Positions 34,397 to 43,062 of a DNA stretch of 64,000 bases are shown one piece after another. Position 1 is the stretch's first letter. Every line of letters begins with the position of its first letter. Location: contig JAFYAQ010000004.1 in the NCBI GenBank assembly GCA_017540645.1, positions 1 through 64,000 of the forward strand. Direction: 5' to 3'. Below the pieces are notes generated by a model that saw nothing but the letters and a program-made list of their open reading frames with translations, was not told where the DNA came from and did not search any database. Position numbers and translations under genes: made by a program. Origin of the DNA: Oscillospiraceae bacterium (lineage in GTDB: Bacteria; Bacillota; Clostridia; Oscillospirales; Oscillospiraceae).

Positions 34397-35016
34397 ACGA
34401 GACGAGAGAAAAGCAGGAGAAGGAAAAGCTCCTGCGCAGCCAGAAGCGCTGGTACCGTTTTTATTACAGCATCGTCTGGGTCGTTGCCCTTATCTTCTAT
34501 CCCCACAAATTCCGGGGCCGGGAAAACATTCCCGAAGGCCCCGCCATCATCTGCGCGCCCCACTCCAATTTCATGGACCCGCTGCTGGTCTCCATTGCCA
34601 TGGGCCGGAAGCACTTTGTCCACCACATGGCCAAGGAGGAACTGATGCACTCGGCGCTGGCCAGCTTTTTCATGCGCAAGGCGGGCTCCGTTTTCATCCG
34701 CCGGGGAGCGCCGGACATCGAGGCCTTCAAACAGTGCATCCGGGTATTGAAGGACGGGGAAAAGCTGATGATCTTCCCGGAGGGGACCCGGGTCCGCGAT
34801 CCGGAGATGGGCTCCTTCAAGCCCGGGGCCGTCCGTCTGGCGCAAAAGCTCCAGGTCCCGGTCCTGCCGGTGTATATCACCCGGAACAAAAAGCTTTTCC
34901 GTCATATGGACGTGGTTTTCGGGGAACCCTATCTGGTGCCCCGGGACAAAAGCGCGGACGCGGACGCCCTTTCGGAGGATCTGCGGCAGCGCATCCTTGC
35001 GCTGGAGCCGAGGTAA
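34393..35016 (+). CDS. plsC: 1-acyl-sn-glycerol-3-phosphate acyltransferase
   Basis: This membrane enzyme of about 207 residues adds the second acyl chain to lysophosphatidic acid. The catalytic motif is H57SNFMD62 and the substrate motif FPEGTR is at 128-133. One hydrophobic segment (about 24-36) anchors it. The start is GTG 34393, which overlaps the cmk stop (GTGA) and has GGAGAGG upstream; GTG 34384 is an alternative. Confidence 0.92.
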   Translation: MNETREKQEKEKLLRSQKRWYRFYYSIVWVVALIFYPHKFRGRENIPEGPAIICAPHSNFMDPLLVSIAMGRKHFVHHMAKEELMHSALASFFMRKAGSVFIRRGAPDIEAFKQCIRVLKDGEKLMIFPEGTRVRDPEMGSFKPGAVRLAQKLQVPVLPVYITRNKKLFRHMDVVFGEPYLVPRDKSADADALSEDLRQRILALEPR

Positions 35017-35022
35017 GAGACG

Positions 35023-37194
35023 ATGGCAAAGTATATCCTGGCCCGCAGCGCGGGATTTTGCTTTGGGGTGGAGCGCTCCATCCGCACGGCAACGGCCGCC
35101 CTGGAGGACGGCCCCTGCTACTGCCTGGGGGAACTGATCCATAACCGGGACGCGGTGGAGGAACTGGAAAAGGCCGGCCTCCGGGTGGTGGACGAGCCCG
35201 AGGAGCTGCCCGCCGGGGAGCGGGTGGTCATCCGGGCCCACGGCATCGGGGAGAGCGTTTACCGCTCGCTGGAGGAGCGGGGCGCCCGGGTGCTGGACGC
35301 CACCTGCCCGCTGGTGCTGCGCATCCATAAGATCGTCCGCACCGCCGACCAGAACGGCCGGCAGGTGGTGGTCATCGGGGATGAAAAGCACCCGGAGGTC
35401 CGGGGCATCTGCGGCTGGTGCCGGAACGCGGTGGTGCTGCCCGACGCCGACGCCATGGAGCGATGGCTGGAGGACGGGGGAGCGGGCCCGGGAAAACCGC
35501 TGTCTGTTGTCTTTCAGACCACGCAAATCCGTGCAAATCATGTACAAATCGAAAATTTTTTAAAAAAAAGATGTACAAATGCTGAAGTATTTGATACAAT
35601 ATGCGGAGCAACGTCTGAAAGGCAGCAGGAGGCCATCCGCCTGGCGAAGCAGTGCGACGCCATGGTGGTCATCGGCGGCGCCCACAGCGCCAACAGCCGG
35701 CACCTGTGCGAGCTTTGCCGCCAGAGCTGCGGCCGTGTCCTGTTCGTGGAAAATGCGGACATGCTGGACACTTCCGCGCTGAAGGACGCTTGTCTGATCG
35801 GTATCACCGCCGGCGCTTCGGTACCGGCGAGGATCATAAAGGAGGTAGTAAAAAAAATGTGCGACGAGATCAAAATCGAAGAAGCCAACGCGGAGGTTCC
35901 TGCGGAGGATGTCGCGACACCCGTGGCTGAGGAGGCCGCAGCCGTAGAGACCGAAGCCGTTGTCGAGGAGGCCGCACCCGTGGAAGCCGAGGCTGCAGCA
36001 GAGGAAACAAAGCCCGACTCTGAAAAGACTTTTGATGAACTGTTGGAGGATTCTCTCAAGCCGATCAGCAGCGGCGACACCGTTGCCGGCTATGTGGTCA
36101 GCATTTCTCCCACGGAAGTCACTGTTGACCTGGGCACCAAGCATTCCGGATACATTCCTCTGACAGAGTTTACCAACGACGGCGCCCTTAAGGTGGAGGA
36201 CGTGGTCAAGATTGGTGATATGGTGGAAGCATGTGTCATCCGCGTGAATGATGTGGACGGCATCGTGACATTGTCCAAGCGCCGTCTGGATGCCATCAAG
36301 TCCTGGGAGGACGTGGAGCGCGCCCAGGAGGAAGGCACTGTAGTGGAAGGCAAGGTCACCGAGGACAACAAGGGCGGCGTGGTCGTGAACGTGCGGGGCA
36401 TCCGCGTGTTCGTTCCCGCCTCTCAGACCGGTCTGCCCCGGGAGGCTGCCATGTCTGAGCTGCTGGGCCAGACGGTCCGCCTGAAGATCACGGAGGTCAA
36501 CCGCGGCCGCAAGCGCGTGGTGGGCTCCATCCGCGCCGTCGCCAGCCGGGAGCGCAAGGAGCGGGCCGAGAAGATCTGGAACGAGATCGAGGAAGGCAAG
36601 CATTACGAGGGCGTTGTGAAGTCCATGACTTCCTATGGCGCCTTTGTGGATATCGGCGGCATCGACGGTATGGTCCATGTCTCCGAGCTGAGCTGGAACC
36701 GGATCAACAAGCCCTCCGACGTGCTGAATGTGGGCGACAAGGTCGACGTTTACGTCATCGGCTTTGACAAGGAAAAGCGCCGCATCTCCCTGGGCTACCG
36801 GGATCCCGAGCGCAACCCCTGGAAGATCTTCACCGAGACCTATTCCGAGGGCGATGTTGCCAAGGTCAAGATCGTGAAGCTGATGCCCTTCGGCGCCTTT
36901 GCCGAGGTCCTTCCCGGCACCGACGGTCTGATCCACATCTCTCAGATCGCCAACCGCCGCATCGGTCAGCCCTCCGAGGTGCTGACGGTGGGCGACGTGG
37001 TGGATGCCAAGATCACCAAGATCGACATGGAGAAGCAGAAGATCTCCCTGTCCATCCGCGCTCTGGGCGAGCCCGCCCCGGCGGCCCAGCGCGAGGCTGA
37101 GCCCGAGGAAGCGGAAGAGCCCGGTGAGGACGCTCTGGTCTACACCGTCTCCGCGGACGGCGTCGCCGCCGGCAACGCCCCTGACGAGGACTGA
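35023..37194 (+). CDS. ispH: Fusion of IspH (HMBPP reductase) and ribosomal protein S1
   Basis: This 723-residue fused protein has IspH as its first 278 residues. IspH is the iron-sulfur enzyme that makes IPP and DMAPP at the end of the MEP pathway. Cluster cysteines are C13, C95 and C194, with H73 and the H123-P-E125 motif. An acidic Ala/Glu-rich linker (about 285-340) joins four S1 OB-fold domains at about 349-419, 436-505, 523-592 and 607-679, the mRNA-binding part of S1. The fusion is known from clostridia. An internal AAAGGAGG before ATG 35857 (M279) could start a separate S1 protein. The plsC stop is 6 bp upstream. Confidence 0.95.
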   Translation: MAKYILARSAGFCFGVERSIRTATAALEDGPCYCLGELIHNRDAVEELEKAGLRVVDEPEELPAGERVVIRAHGIGESVYRSLEERGARVLDATCPLVLRIHKIVRTADQNGRQVVVIGDEKHPEVRGICGWCRNAVVLPDADAMERWLEDGGAGPGKPLSVVFQTTQIRANHVQIENFLKKRCTNAEVFDTICGATSERQQEAIRLAKQCDAMVVIGGAHSANSRHLCELCRQSCGRVLFVENADMLDTSALKDACLIGITAGASVPARIIKEVVKKMCDEIKIEEANAEVPAEDVATPVAEEAAAVETEAVVEEAAPVEAEAAAEETKPDSEKTFDELLEDSLKPISSGDTVAGYVVSISPTEVTVDLGTKHSGYIPLTEFTNDGALKVEDVVKIGDMVEACVIRVNDVDGIVTLSKRRLDAIKSWEDVERAQEEGTVVEGKVTEDNKGGVVVNVRGIRVFVPASQTGLPREAAMSELLGQTVRLKITEVNRGRKRVVGSIRAVASRERKERAEKIWNEIEEGKHYEGVVKSMTSYGAFVDIGGIDGMVHVSELSWNRINKPSDVLNVGDKVDVYVIGFDKEKRRISLGYRDPERNPWKIFTETYSEGDVAKVKIVKLMPFGAFAEVLPGTDGLIHISQIANRRIGQPSEVLTVGDVVDAKITKIDMEKQKISLSIRALGEPAPAAQREAEPEEAEEPGEDALVYTVSADGVAAGNAPDED
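35838..35859 (+). promoter_or_regulatory. Internal ribosome-binding site and start codon for S1 alone
   Basis: AAAGGAGG (35838-35845) is followed by an AT-rich spacer of 11 bp and an in-frame ATG (35857) exactly at the IspH-S1 junction. It could produce a 445-residue S1 protein. The spacer is slightly long, so the initiation rate is uncertain. Confidence 0.6.
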
Positions 37195-37212
37195 TCCTGT
37201 ATTTGATCAAAG

Positions 37213-37246
37213 AAAAAAGACTTGCCTTCGGCAGGTCTTTTTTCTT
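37213..37246 (+). terminator. Terminator of the cmk-ispH/rpsA operon
   Basis: The stem AAAAGACTTGCC/GGCAGGTCTTTT with a TTC loop is flanked by A and T runs, 18 bp after the stop. Confidence 0.9.
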
Positions 37247-37249
37247 CTC

Positions 37250-37278
37250 TTGCGAAAAGCCATCGGGGATCGTATAAT
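37250..37278 (+). promoter_or_regulatory. Promoter of ispD
   Basis: TTGCGA (37250-37255) and TATAAT (37273-37278) are separated by 17 bp, directly after the terminator and 31 bp before the start codon. Confidence 0.8.
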
Positions 37279-37309
37279 AGAAAAAACATTCTTAATAGGG
37301 GAGATCGGA

Positions 37310-38032
37310 ATGACAAAGCTGGCGGACGGACTCCGAAAATGGAAAAACACCCGGTGCAGCGTGGTGGTGGTGGCCGGCGGATCCTCCCGGCGCATGGGAG
37401 AGGACAAGTTGATGATGGATCTGGGCGGTATGCCCGTGCTGGCCCGTACGCTCACGGCGCTCAACGCCTGTTCGTGCGTGGAGGAGATCGTCCTGGTGGC
37501 CCGGGAGGATGCGCTGGAGCCCTTTGCCCGTCTCTGCAAGGATTATGGGATCGGCAAGGTGACGAAGGTGGTGGTGGGAGGACCCACGCGCAACGCCTCC
37601 GCCCTGGCGGGCCTGACCCAGATCAAGCGGGATGCAAAGCTGGTCCTGATCCACGACGGCGCCCGGCCCCTTGTGACGGAAAAGGTGGTGCAGGACGTGA
37701 TGCACGCCGCGGCCATTTATAAGTGCGCCGCGCCGGCGGTCCCGGTGAACGACACCGTAAAGGAGACCCAGGGGGACGCGGTGGTCCGCACCCTGGAGCG
37801 GTCCCGCCTCGCCGCGGTGCAGACCCCCCAGGCCTTTGTGCCGGAGATCATCAAGGCGGCGCTGACCAAGGCCGTGAAGGAAAAGAGAGAATTCACCGAC
37901 GACTGCGCGGCGGTGGAGGCCATGGGCATCCCGGTCCGCCTCTCGGAGGGAGACGGGGAGAACATCAAGATCACCCGCCCCATGGACCTGGTGACGGCGC
38001 AGGCCATTTTGCAAAGGAGGGCCGGGGCATGA
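37310..38032 (+). CDS. ispD: 2-C-methyl-D-erythritol 4-phosphate cytidylyltransferase
   Basis: This 240-residue enzyme of the MEP isoprenoid pathway joins CTP and MEP. The nucleotide-binding start is [17 protein letters not shown] (about 18-34), followed by [11 protein letters not shown] and [11 protein letters not shown], typical for IspD. The family usually reads GxGxRM; here SSRRMG replaces it. ATG 37310 has GGGGAGA upstream. It overlaps ispF by 4 bp; with ispH upstream this gives three MEP-pathway genes in 3.5 kb. Confidence 0.94.
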   Translation: MTKLADGLRKWKNTRCSVVVVAGGSSRRMGEDKLMMDLGGMPVLARTLTALNACSCVEEIVLVAREDALEPFARLCKDYGIGKVTKVVVGGPTRNASALAGLTQIKRDAKLVLIHDGARPLVTEKVVQDVMHAAAIYKCAAPAVPVNDTVKETQGDAVVRTLERSRLAAVQTPQAFVPEIIKAALTKAVKEKREFTDDCAAVEAMGIPVRLSEGDGENIKITRPMDLVTAQAILQRRAGA

Positions 38033-38505
38033 TCCGCATCGGTCAGGGCTATGACGTCCACCGGCTGGTGGAGGGCCGAGCTCTCATTCTCGGGGGCGTG
38101 GAGATCCCCTGGGAAAAGGGCCTGCTGGGCCACTCGGACGCGGATGTGCTGCTCCACGCGGTGATGGACGCCCTCCTGGGCGCCGCGGCGCTGGGGGATA
38201 TCGGCAAGCTCTTCCCGGATACGGACGAGCGCTATGCCGGGGCGGACAGCCGCCTCCTCCTTTCGGAGGTCTGCGCTCTTTTGCGAAAAAACGGCTGGGA
38301 GATCGGCAATGTGGACGCCACCATCGTGGCCCAGCGGCCGAAGCTCGCCCCCTATATCCCTGCCATGCGCCAGCGCATGGCGGAGAGCATGGGCGTGGAT
38401 CCCGGCCAGGTCAGCGTGAAGGCCACCACCGAGGAACACCTGGGCTTTACGGGCCGGGGGGAGGGCATCTCCGCCATGGCGGCGGCCCTGCTGGAAAAGA
38501 CGTAA
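38029..38505 (+). CDS. ispF: 2-C-methyl-D-erythritol 2,4-cyclodiphosphate synthase
   Basis: This 158-residue trimeric zinc enzyme follows IspE in the MEP pathway. Metal ligands D9 and H11 (GYDVHRL), the [21 protein letters not shown] segment and the C-terminal [15 protein letters not shown] are all intact. AAAGGAGG precedes the start, and ATG 38029 overlaps the ispD stop. Confidence 0.96.
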   Translation: MIRIGQGYDVHRLVEGRALILGGVEIPWEKGLLGHSDADVLLHAVMDALLGAAALGDIGKLFPDTDERYAGADSRLLLSEVCALLRKNGWEIGNVDATIVAQRPKLAPYIPAMRQRMAESMGVDPGQVSVKATTEEHLGFTGRGEGISAMAAALLEKT

Positions 38506-38515
38506 ACGCAGCTTC

Positions 38516-38560
38516 TCCCTCCGCATAGAATGGAGCGAAAAATCATTCTATGCGGAGGGA
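38516..38560 (+). promoter_or_regulatory. Perfect 17-bp hairpin covering the DUF3343 ribosome-binding site
   Basis: Bases 38516-38532 pair without mismatch with 38544-38560 around an 11-nt loop. The 3' arm contains GGAGGGA, the only ribosome-binding site of the gene starting at 38566. TTTTC follows, so it also has the form of an intrinsic terminator after ispF. It may be an attenuator or a switch on translation of the DUF3343-desulfurase pair. Confidence 0.7.
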
Positions 38561-38565
38561 TTTTC

Positions 38566-38817
38566 ATGTCTGCGCTGATATTGTTTCGCACTCTGCTCTA
38601 TGCCCAGCGGGCCCAGCGCTTCCTTGCCCAAAACGGGATCCCCGGCACGGTGGTGAAAGCGCCCCGGTCCGTAGAGGACCGGGGCTGCACCTACGCGGTC
38701 CGCCTTGCCGATCGGCGCAGGGTCCGGGCGCTGGAGCTGATGGAACGCCAGAGGATCGACCACGGCCGTGTGTTTGTCCTCCGGCCGGACGACACTCTGG
38801 TGGAGGTGGGCCCGTGA
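38566..38817 (+). CDS. DUF3343 protein, putative Se/S carrier
   Basis: This 83-residue protein starts SALILFRTLLYAQRAQRFLAQNGIPGTVVKAP and ends FVLRPDDTLVEVGP, like the DUF3343 family, which has been proposed to carry sulfur or selenium. One cysteine (GCTYAV, about residue 44) lies at the expected site. It overlaps the cysteine desulfurase gene by 4 bp (GTGA), which suggests that the two act as donor and acceptor. That is inference from context. ATG 38566 is preceded by GGAGGG within a perfect hairpin. Confidence 0.8.
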   Translation: MSALILFRTLLYAQRAQRFLAQNGIPGTVVKAPRSVEDRGCTYAVRLADRRRVRALELMERQRIDHGRVFVLRPDDTLVEVGP

Positions 38818-39932
38818 TCTATCTGGACAGCGCGGCCACCTCGCTTTTAAAGCCGCCATCCGTTGCCTCGGCGGTCTATCGTGCCATACAAAGCTGCGCC
38901 ACACCGGGCCGGGGGACCCACGCGGCGGCCATGCGCGCCTCGGACGTGGCGCTGAGCTGCCGGGAGGAGGCCGCGGCCCTTTTTCACATGAGGGAGCCGG
39001 AGAAAGTGGTATTCACCATGAACGCCACCCATGGGCTGAACATTGCCATTCGCTCTCTGGTCCCGCCCGGCGGGAGAGTGCTGATCTCCGGCTGGGAGCA
39101 TAACGCCGTCCTCCGCCCGCTCTACGCCCTTGGCGCGGAGATCGAGGTGGCGGCCTCGCCGCTCTTCGATCCGGAGGCGGCCCTTCGGGCGTTTCGGGAA
39201 AAACTGGGAGGCCAGTGCGCCGTGATCTGCAGCCATGTCTCCAATGTGTTCGGCTTCATCCTGCCGGTGGAGGAGATCGCCGCTCTCTGCCGGGAACGGG
39301 GTGTCCCCATGATCATCGACGCCTCCCAGAGCGCGGGAGTGCTGGACCTGGACTTTCCCGCCACCGGCGCCGCTTTCTGCGCCATGCCGGGACACAAGGG
39401 CCTGCTGGGTCCCCAGGGCACCGGCCTGCTGCTGTGCGCCGGGAGCGCGGAACCTCTGCTGACGGGCGGCACCGGTGGCCGCAGCGAGAGCCATACCATG
39501 CCCGAGGAACTGCCGGACCGGCTGGAGGCCGGCACCCAGAACATCTGCGGTGCGGCGGGCCTTCTGGCGGGGCTCCGGGCTGTGCGGGCCATGGGACCGG
39601 AGGGGGTCCGCCGTCGGGAGCAGCCGCTCTTTGCCTTTCTGCGCCGCGGCCTGCAGTCGCTCCCCGGCCTGCGGGTGTTCGCGGCAGAAACGGTCGGCGT
39701 GCAGACCGCCGTTCTCTCCGTCGTGTCGGAAGCCATGAGCTGCGAGACCATGGCCGACGCCCTGGGGCGGGCGGGTATCGCCGTCCGGGCGGGACTGCAC
39801 TGCGCCCCTCTGGCCCACACCACCGCCGGGACCCTCGCCACCGGCACACTGCGCCTGAGCCTCTCACCCTATAACACACGCCGGGAGATGGAGCGCTGTG
39901 TGGCGGCGCTGGAGAAAATTTTAAAAAATTAG
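38814..39932 (+). CDS. Cysteine desulfurase family PLP enzyme
   Basis: This 372-residue class V aminotransferase-fold enzyme removes sulfur (or selenium) from cysteine (selenocysteine) onto its own cysteine. Motifs: YLDSAATS (3-10), NATHGLN, the SHVSNVFG and DASQSAG segments, the PLP lysine K195 (GHKGLLGPQG), and the catalytic cysteine C330 in AGLHCAP. The start is GTG 38814, overlapping the DUF3343 stop. No iscU or sufU is near, so the acceptor is probably the small neighbour rather than an iron-sulfur scaffold. Confidence 0.88.
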   Translation: MIYLDSAATSLLKPPSVASAVYRAIQSCATPGRGTHAAAMRASDVALSCREEAAALFHMREPEKVVFTMNATHGLNIAIRSLVPPGGRVLISGWEHNAVLRPLYALGAEIEVAASPLFDPEAALRAFREKLGGQCAVICSHVSNVFGFILPVEEIAALCRERGVPMIIDASQSAGVLDLDFPATGAAFCAMPGHKGLLGPQGTGLLLCAGSAEPLLTGGTGGRSESHTMPEELPDRLEAGTQNICGAAGLLAGLRAVRAMGPEGVRRREQPLFAFLRRGLQSLPGLRVFAAETVGVQTAVLSVVSEAMSCETMADALGRAGIAVRAGLHCAPLAHTTAGTLATGTLRLSLSPYNTRREMERCVAALEKILKN

Positions 39933-39952
39933 TAACAAACTGTAATCTTCTG

Positions 39953-39982
39953 TTGGATATGATAAAGGGCATAAAGTATAAT
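39953..39982 (+). promoter_or_regulatory. Promoter of cdaA
   Basis: TTGGAT (39953-39958) and TATAAT (39977-39982) are separated by 18 bp, 35 bp before the start codon. Confidence 0.7.
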
Positions 39983-40017
39983 TAACTGATAAAACCGCGC
40001 GAAAGCGAGGGCAGGCA

Positions 40018-40857
40018 ATGCATAACTTCTTTTCTTCCATCCCCGGCTTCTTTTCCAGTATCCGGTATCTGCGCCCCATGGATGTCGTCGACATCCTGAT
40101 CGTGGGAGTACTGATCTTCCTGGTGATCCGGCTGATCCGCAAGGCGAACAGCGGCAAGGTGTTCGAGGGGGTGTTGATCCTCCTGCTGGTCCTGTGGCTC
40201 TCCAGCGCCCTGCAGCTGTATACTCTGAACTTTATCCTGCGGAGCGTGGTACAGGTAGGCTTTCTCTCCCTGGTCATCGTATTCCAGCCGGAGATCCGCC
40301 GCGCCCTGGAAAAGCTGGCCTCCGGAACCTCTCTGAGCAAGCTGCTGGGCTTCGGCCGGCAGTACACCGGAGAATCCGCCATTACCCAGACGGTGATGGC
40401 CTGCATGGATATGTCCGACACCCACACCGGCGCGCTGATCATCTTTGAGCGGGACAACAAGCTGGATGAGCAGGTCCGCACCGGCACCGTGGTGAACGCG
40501 GATATCTCGGCGGAGTTGTTAAAGAACATCTTTTTTGTCAAGGCCCCTCTCCATGACGGCGCTGTGATCATCCGCAACGGGCGCATCCTGGCGGGAGGGT
40601 GCATGCTGCCCATGTCCAAAAACACCAATCTCAGCAAGGACCTGGGCATGCGGCACCGGGCCGGCATCGGCATGAGCGAAGCGTCGGACGCCCTGGTGGT
40701 GATCGTCTCGGAGGAGACCGGCGCCATCTCGGTGGCGGAAAACGGCGTCCTCAAGCGGCATCTGGATGCCGAGACGCTGGAGCTGCTCCTGCGCAGCGGG
40801 CTGATGAAGGACGAGGAACAAAAAAGCGCGGGATTCCGGTTTTTCCGGGGAGAGTGA
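40018..40857 (+). CDS. cdaA: Diadenylate cyclase CdaA
   Basis: This 279-residue membrane enzyme makes the second messenger c-di-AMP from two ATP. Three transmembrane helices (about 20-90) are followed by the DAC domain with D180GA182 and R212HR214 in the active site. C-di-AMP controls potassium and osmolyte uptake and cell-wall balance in Bacillota. It is followed by cdaR after 8 bp, the usual partner. It has its own promoter. Confidence 0.96.
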   Translation: MHNFFSSIPGFFSSIRYLRPMDVVDILIVGVLIFLVIRLIRKANSGKVFEGVLILLLVLWLSSALQLYTLNFILRSVVQVGFLSLVIVFQPEIRRALEKLASGTSLSKLLGFGRQYTGESAITQTVMACMDMSDTHTGALIIFERDNKLDEQVRTGTVVNADISAELLKNIFFVKAPLHDGAVIIRNGRILAGGCMLPMSKNTNLSKDLGMRHRAGIGMSEASDALVVIVSEETGAISVAENGVLKRHLDAETLELLLRSGLMKDEEQKSAGFRFFRGE

Positions 40858-40865
40858 GGGGGAAT

Positions 40866-42158
40866 ATGGAAAACAACACGGAAAACAAGACCTTTTTCCG
40901 GAACATTTCCCGGAGCAACGTTTTCTGGGCCATCGTTTCGCTGGCTCTGGCCATCCTGCTTTGGATGTATGTGACCTCCACCGAGGGCGTGGAGGTCAGC
41001 GTGACCTTTTCCAACGTCCCCATTGAGTTTCTGGGGGAGGACAGCCTGCGGGAATCCAGCGGACTGATCGTCACCGAGCAGGACCGGACATCGGTGAATC
41101 TGACCCTGTCGGGGGCGCGGAGGGTGATGAACAAGCTCACCAGCAACAATATCTCCGCCACCATCAATCTTAATAAGATGTATACGGACGGGCGCTATTC
41201 CGTGTCCTACGATATCAGTTATCCGGCGGATGTGGACCCCGACAGCGTAACGGTGCTGCGTTCCAGCGCCAGCGTGGTGAACTTCTATCTGGACCGGGTC
41301 GTCCGCAAGACCGTTCCCGTGATGGGTGATTTTACCGGCAACACCGCCGAGGGCTACATGGCGGCGGACAGTCTGAGCTTTGATCCCGTGGTGGTCACCA
41401 TCAGCGGGCCCAACGCCACCGTCAGCCAGGTGGACCACGCTTATGTGAACATCAGCCGGGAGGGCGTGAGCAAGACCCTTTCCTATTCCACCACCTACGA
41501 TCTGGTGGATGCCGACGGGAATATGGTGAACGACGCAGAGATCCTCCTGGAGACGCCGGACGTCAACGTGACGCTGAACGTCCTCTCCACCCGCACCGTG
41601 CCCCTGGATGTCACGGTGATCGACGGGGGCGGCGCTACCCGATTTGAGAACGCAGAGATCACCATCACCCCCGCCTCCATCGTCCTGGCGGGCGAGGCCG
41701 AGGTGATCGACGCCACTACCAAGCTGATCCTCGGCACCATCGATCTGTCCTCCTTTACCTCGGATTACGCCGCCACCTACACCATCGCACTGCCGAACGG
41801 GACGGAAAACCTGACCGGTGTCAACGAGGCCAACGTGACCGTCTCCATCCGGGGGCTCAGCATCCGCAGCTTCAATATCCCCAAGGACAATATCTCCTGC
41901 ATCAACGTGCCGGAGGGCTACACCGCGGAGATCATCACCCAGACCATCAATGATGTGCTTGTCCGCGCCGGGGAGGATGTGATCGAGTCCATCGGCACCC
42001 ACAATCTGCGGGCGGTGGCGGACCTCTCGGGCATCACCCCCGGGTCCGGGAATGTGTTCAATCCCATCGTAAAGATCTATATCGACGGGTTCCCCACGGC
42101 CGGCGTGGTCGGAGAAGAGCGGATCTATGTGAGCCTGAACGCGGAGAACGAGGGGTAA
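40866..42158 (+). CDS. cdaR: CdaR (YbbR-domain) regulator of diadenylate cyclase
   Basis: This protein of about 430 residues has one N-terminal membrane helix (about 20-42, VFWAIVSLALAILLWMYV) and an extracytoplasmic part of repeated YbbR beta domains (each with V..P.V.V, starting near 45, 130, 225 and 315). Such proteins bind CdaA and change its activity. GGGGGAAT precedes ATG 40866. glmM, often next in Bacillus, is absent here. Confidence 0.92.
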   Translation: MENNTENKTFFRNISRSNVFWAIVSLALAILLWMYVTSTEGVEVSVTFSNVPIEFLGEDSLRESSGLIVTEQDRTSVNLTLSGARRVMNKLTSNNISATINLNKMYTDGRYSVSYDISYPADVDPDSVTVLRSSASVVNFYLDRVVRKTVPVMGDFTGNTAEGYMAADSLSFDPVVVTISGPNATVSQVDHAYVNISREGVSKTLSYSTTYDLVDADGNMVNDAEILLETPDVNVTLNVLSTRTVPLDVTVIDGGGATRFENAEITITPASIVLAGEAEVIDATTKLILGTIDLSSFTSDYAATYTIALPNGTENLTGVNEANVTVSIRGLSIRSFNIPKDNISCINVPEGYTAEIITQTINDVLVRAGEDVIESIGTHNLRAVADLSGITPGSGNVFNPIVKIYIDGFPTAGVVGEERIYVSLNAENEG

Positions 42159-42165
42159 GCGCCGG

Positions 42166-43062
42166 ATGTACGGATACATTCGCCCGGACCGAGGCGCTCT
42201 GACGGTTTTGGAATACCGGCGGTTTCAGGCCGCCTACTGCGGCCTGTGCGAGGCGCTGCAAAAGCGCTGCGGTGCGCTGGCCCGCTTCGTCGTGAGCTAC
42301 GACCTGACCTTTCTTGCCATGGTGCTGTCCCGGGGAGCCTGCACCGAGTGGCGGCGCTGTCCGGCCCATCCGCTGCAAAAGCGCCCCTGCGCCGTGGACG
42401 ACCCCGCCCTGGACGCCGCGGCGGACTACAGTGTGATCCTCTCCCGGTGGAAGCTCCGTGACACGGTCACGGACGAGAGTCTGGCGGTCGGACTGCCGTC
42501 CCGCAGCGCCCTGGCGCTGCTGCGCCCGGCCTATGAAAAGGCGGCGGAGCGCCAGACTGCCTTTGATGAAAACACCCGGGCCTGTCTTGAGGAGCTCTCG
42601 GCGCTGGAAGAGGAGCGCTGCCCCTCCCTGGACCGCGCAGCCGATTGTTTTGCCCGGATCCTGGCGTTTGCCGCGGACGGGGAGGAATCGGAGCGGCGCA
42701 TCCGGCGGGAGATCCTGTACCATGTGGGGCGCTGCGTCTACATCCTGGATGCCGTGGACGATTTTGAGCAGGATCGGAAGGACGGCGGCTACAATCCACT
42801 GCTCTGCCGTCGGGAACAGCCCGGGGACAAGCTCACCCGGGAAGAGAAGGAAGAGCTGCGATCCACGCTCATCCTGTCCCAGCGCTGCGCCGCCAAGGCG
42901 CTGGAGCTGCGGCAGGAGGATGTGTGGCAGCCCATATTGCGGAATATCCTCTGCCTTGGCCTGCCCCAGGCGATGAACGCCGTGCTGGCCGGCAAGTGGA
43001 ACAAAAGAGACAGACAAACGCGTTATCCGGAGATTCTGAAACAGGAGGAAGAGCTGAAATGA
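42166..43062 (+). CDS. DUF5685 family protein
   Basis: This 298-residue protein begins [36 protein letters not shown], the hallmark start of DUF5685. It is all-helical with 10 cysteines (CGLC near 25, [15 protein letters not shown] near 60-76) and [28 protein letters not shown]. Cysteine pairs and the DxxDD-like acidic motif suggest metal binding; the function is unknown. It lies 7 bp after cdaR and overlaps the J-domain gene by 4 bp, an arrangement that argues for a shared role. Confidence 0.8.
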   Translation: MYGYIRPDRGALTVLEYRRFQAAYCGLCEALQKRCGALARFVVSYDLTFLAMVLSRGACTEWRRCPAHPLQKRPCAVDDPALDAAADYSVILSRWKLRDTVTDESLAVGLPSRSALALLRPAYEKAAERQTAFDENTRACLEELSALEEERCPSLDRAADCFARILAFAADGEESERRIRREILYHVGRCVYILDAVDDFEQDRKDGGYNPLLCRREQPGDKLTREEKEELRSTLILSQRCAAKALELRQEDVWQPILRNILCLGLPQAMNAVLAGKWNKRDRQTRYPEILKQEEELK

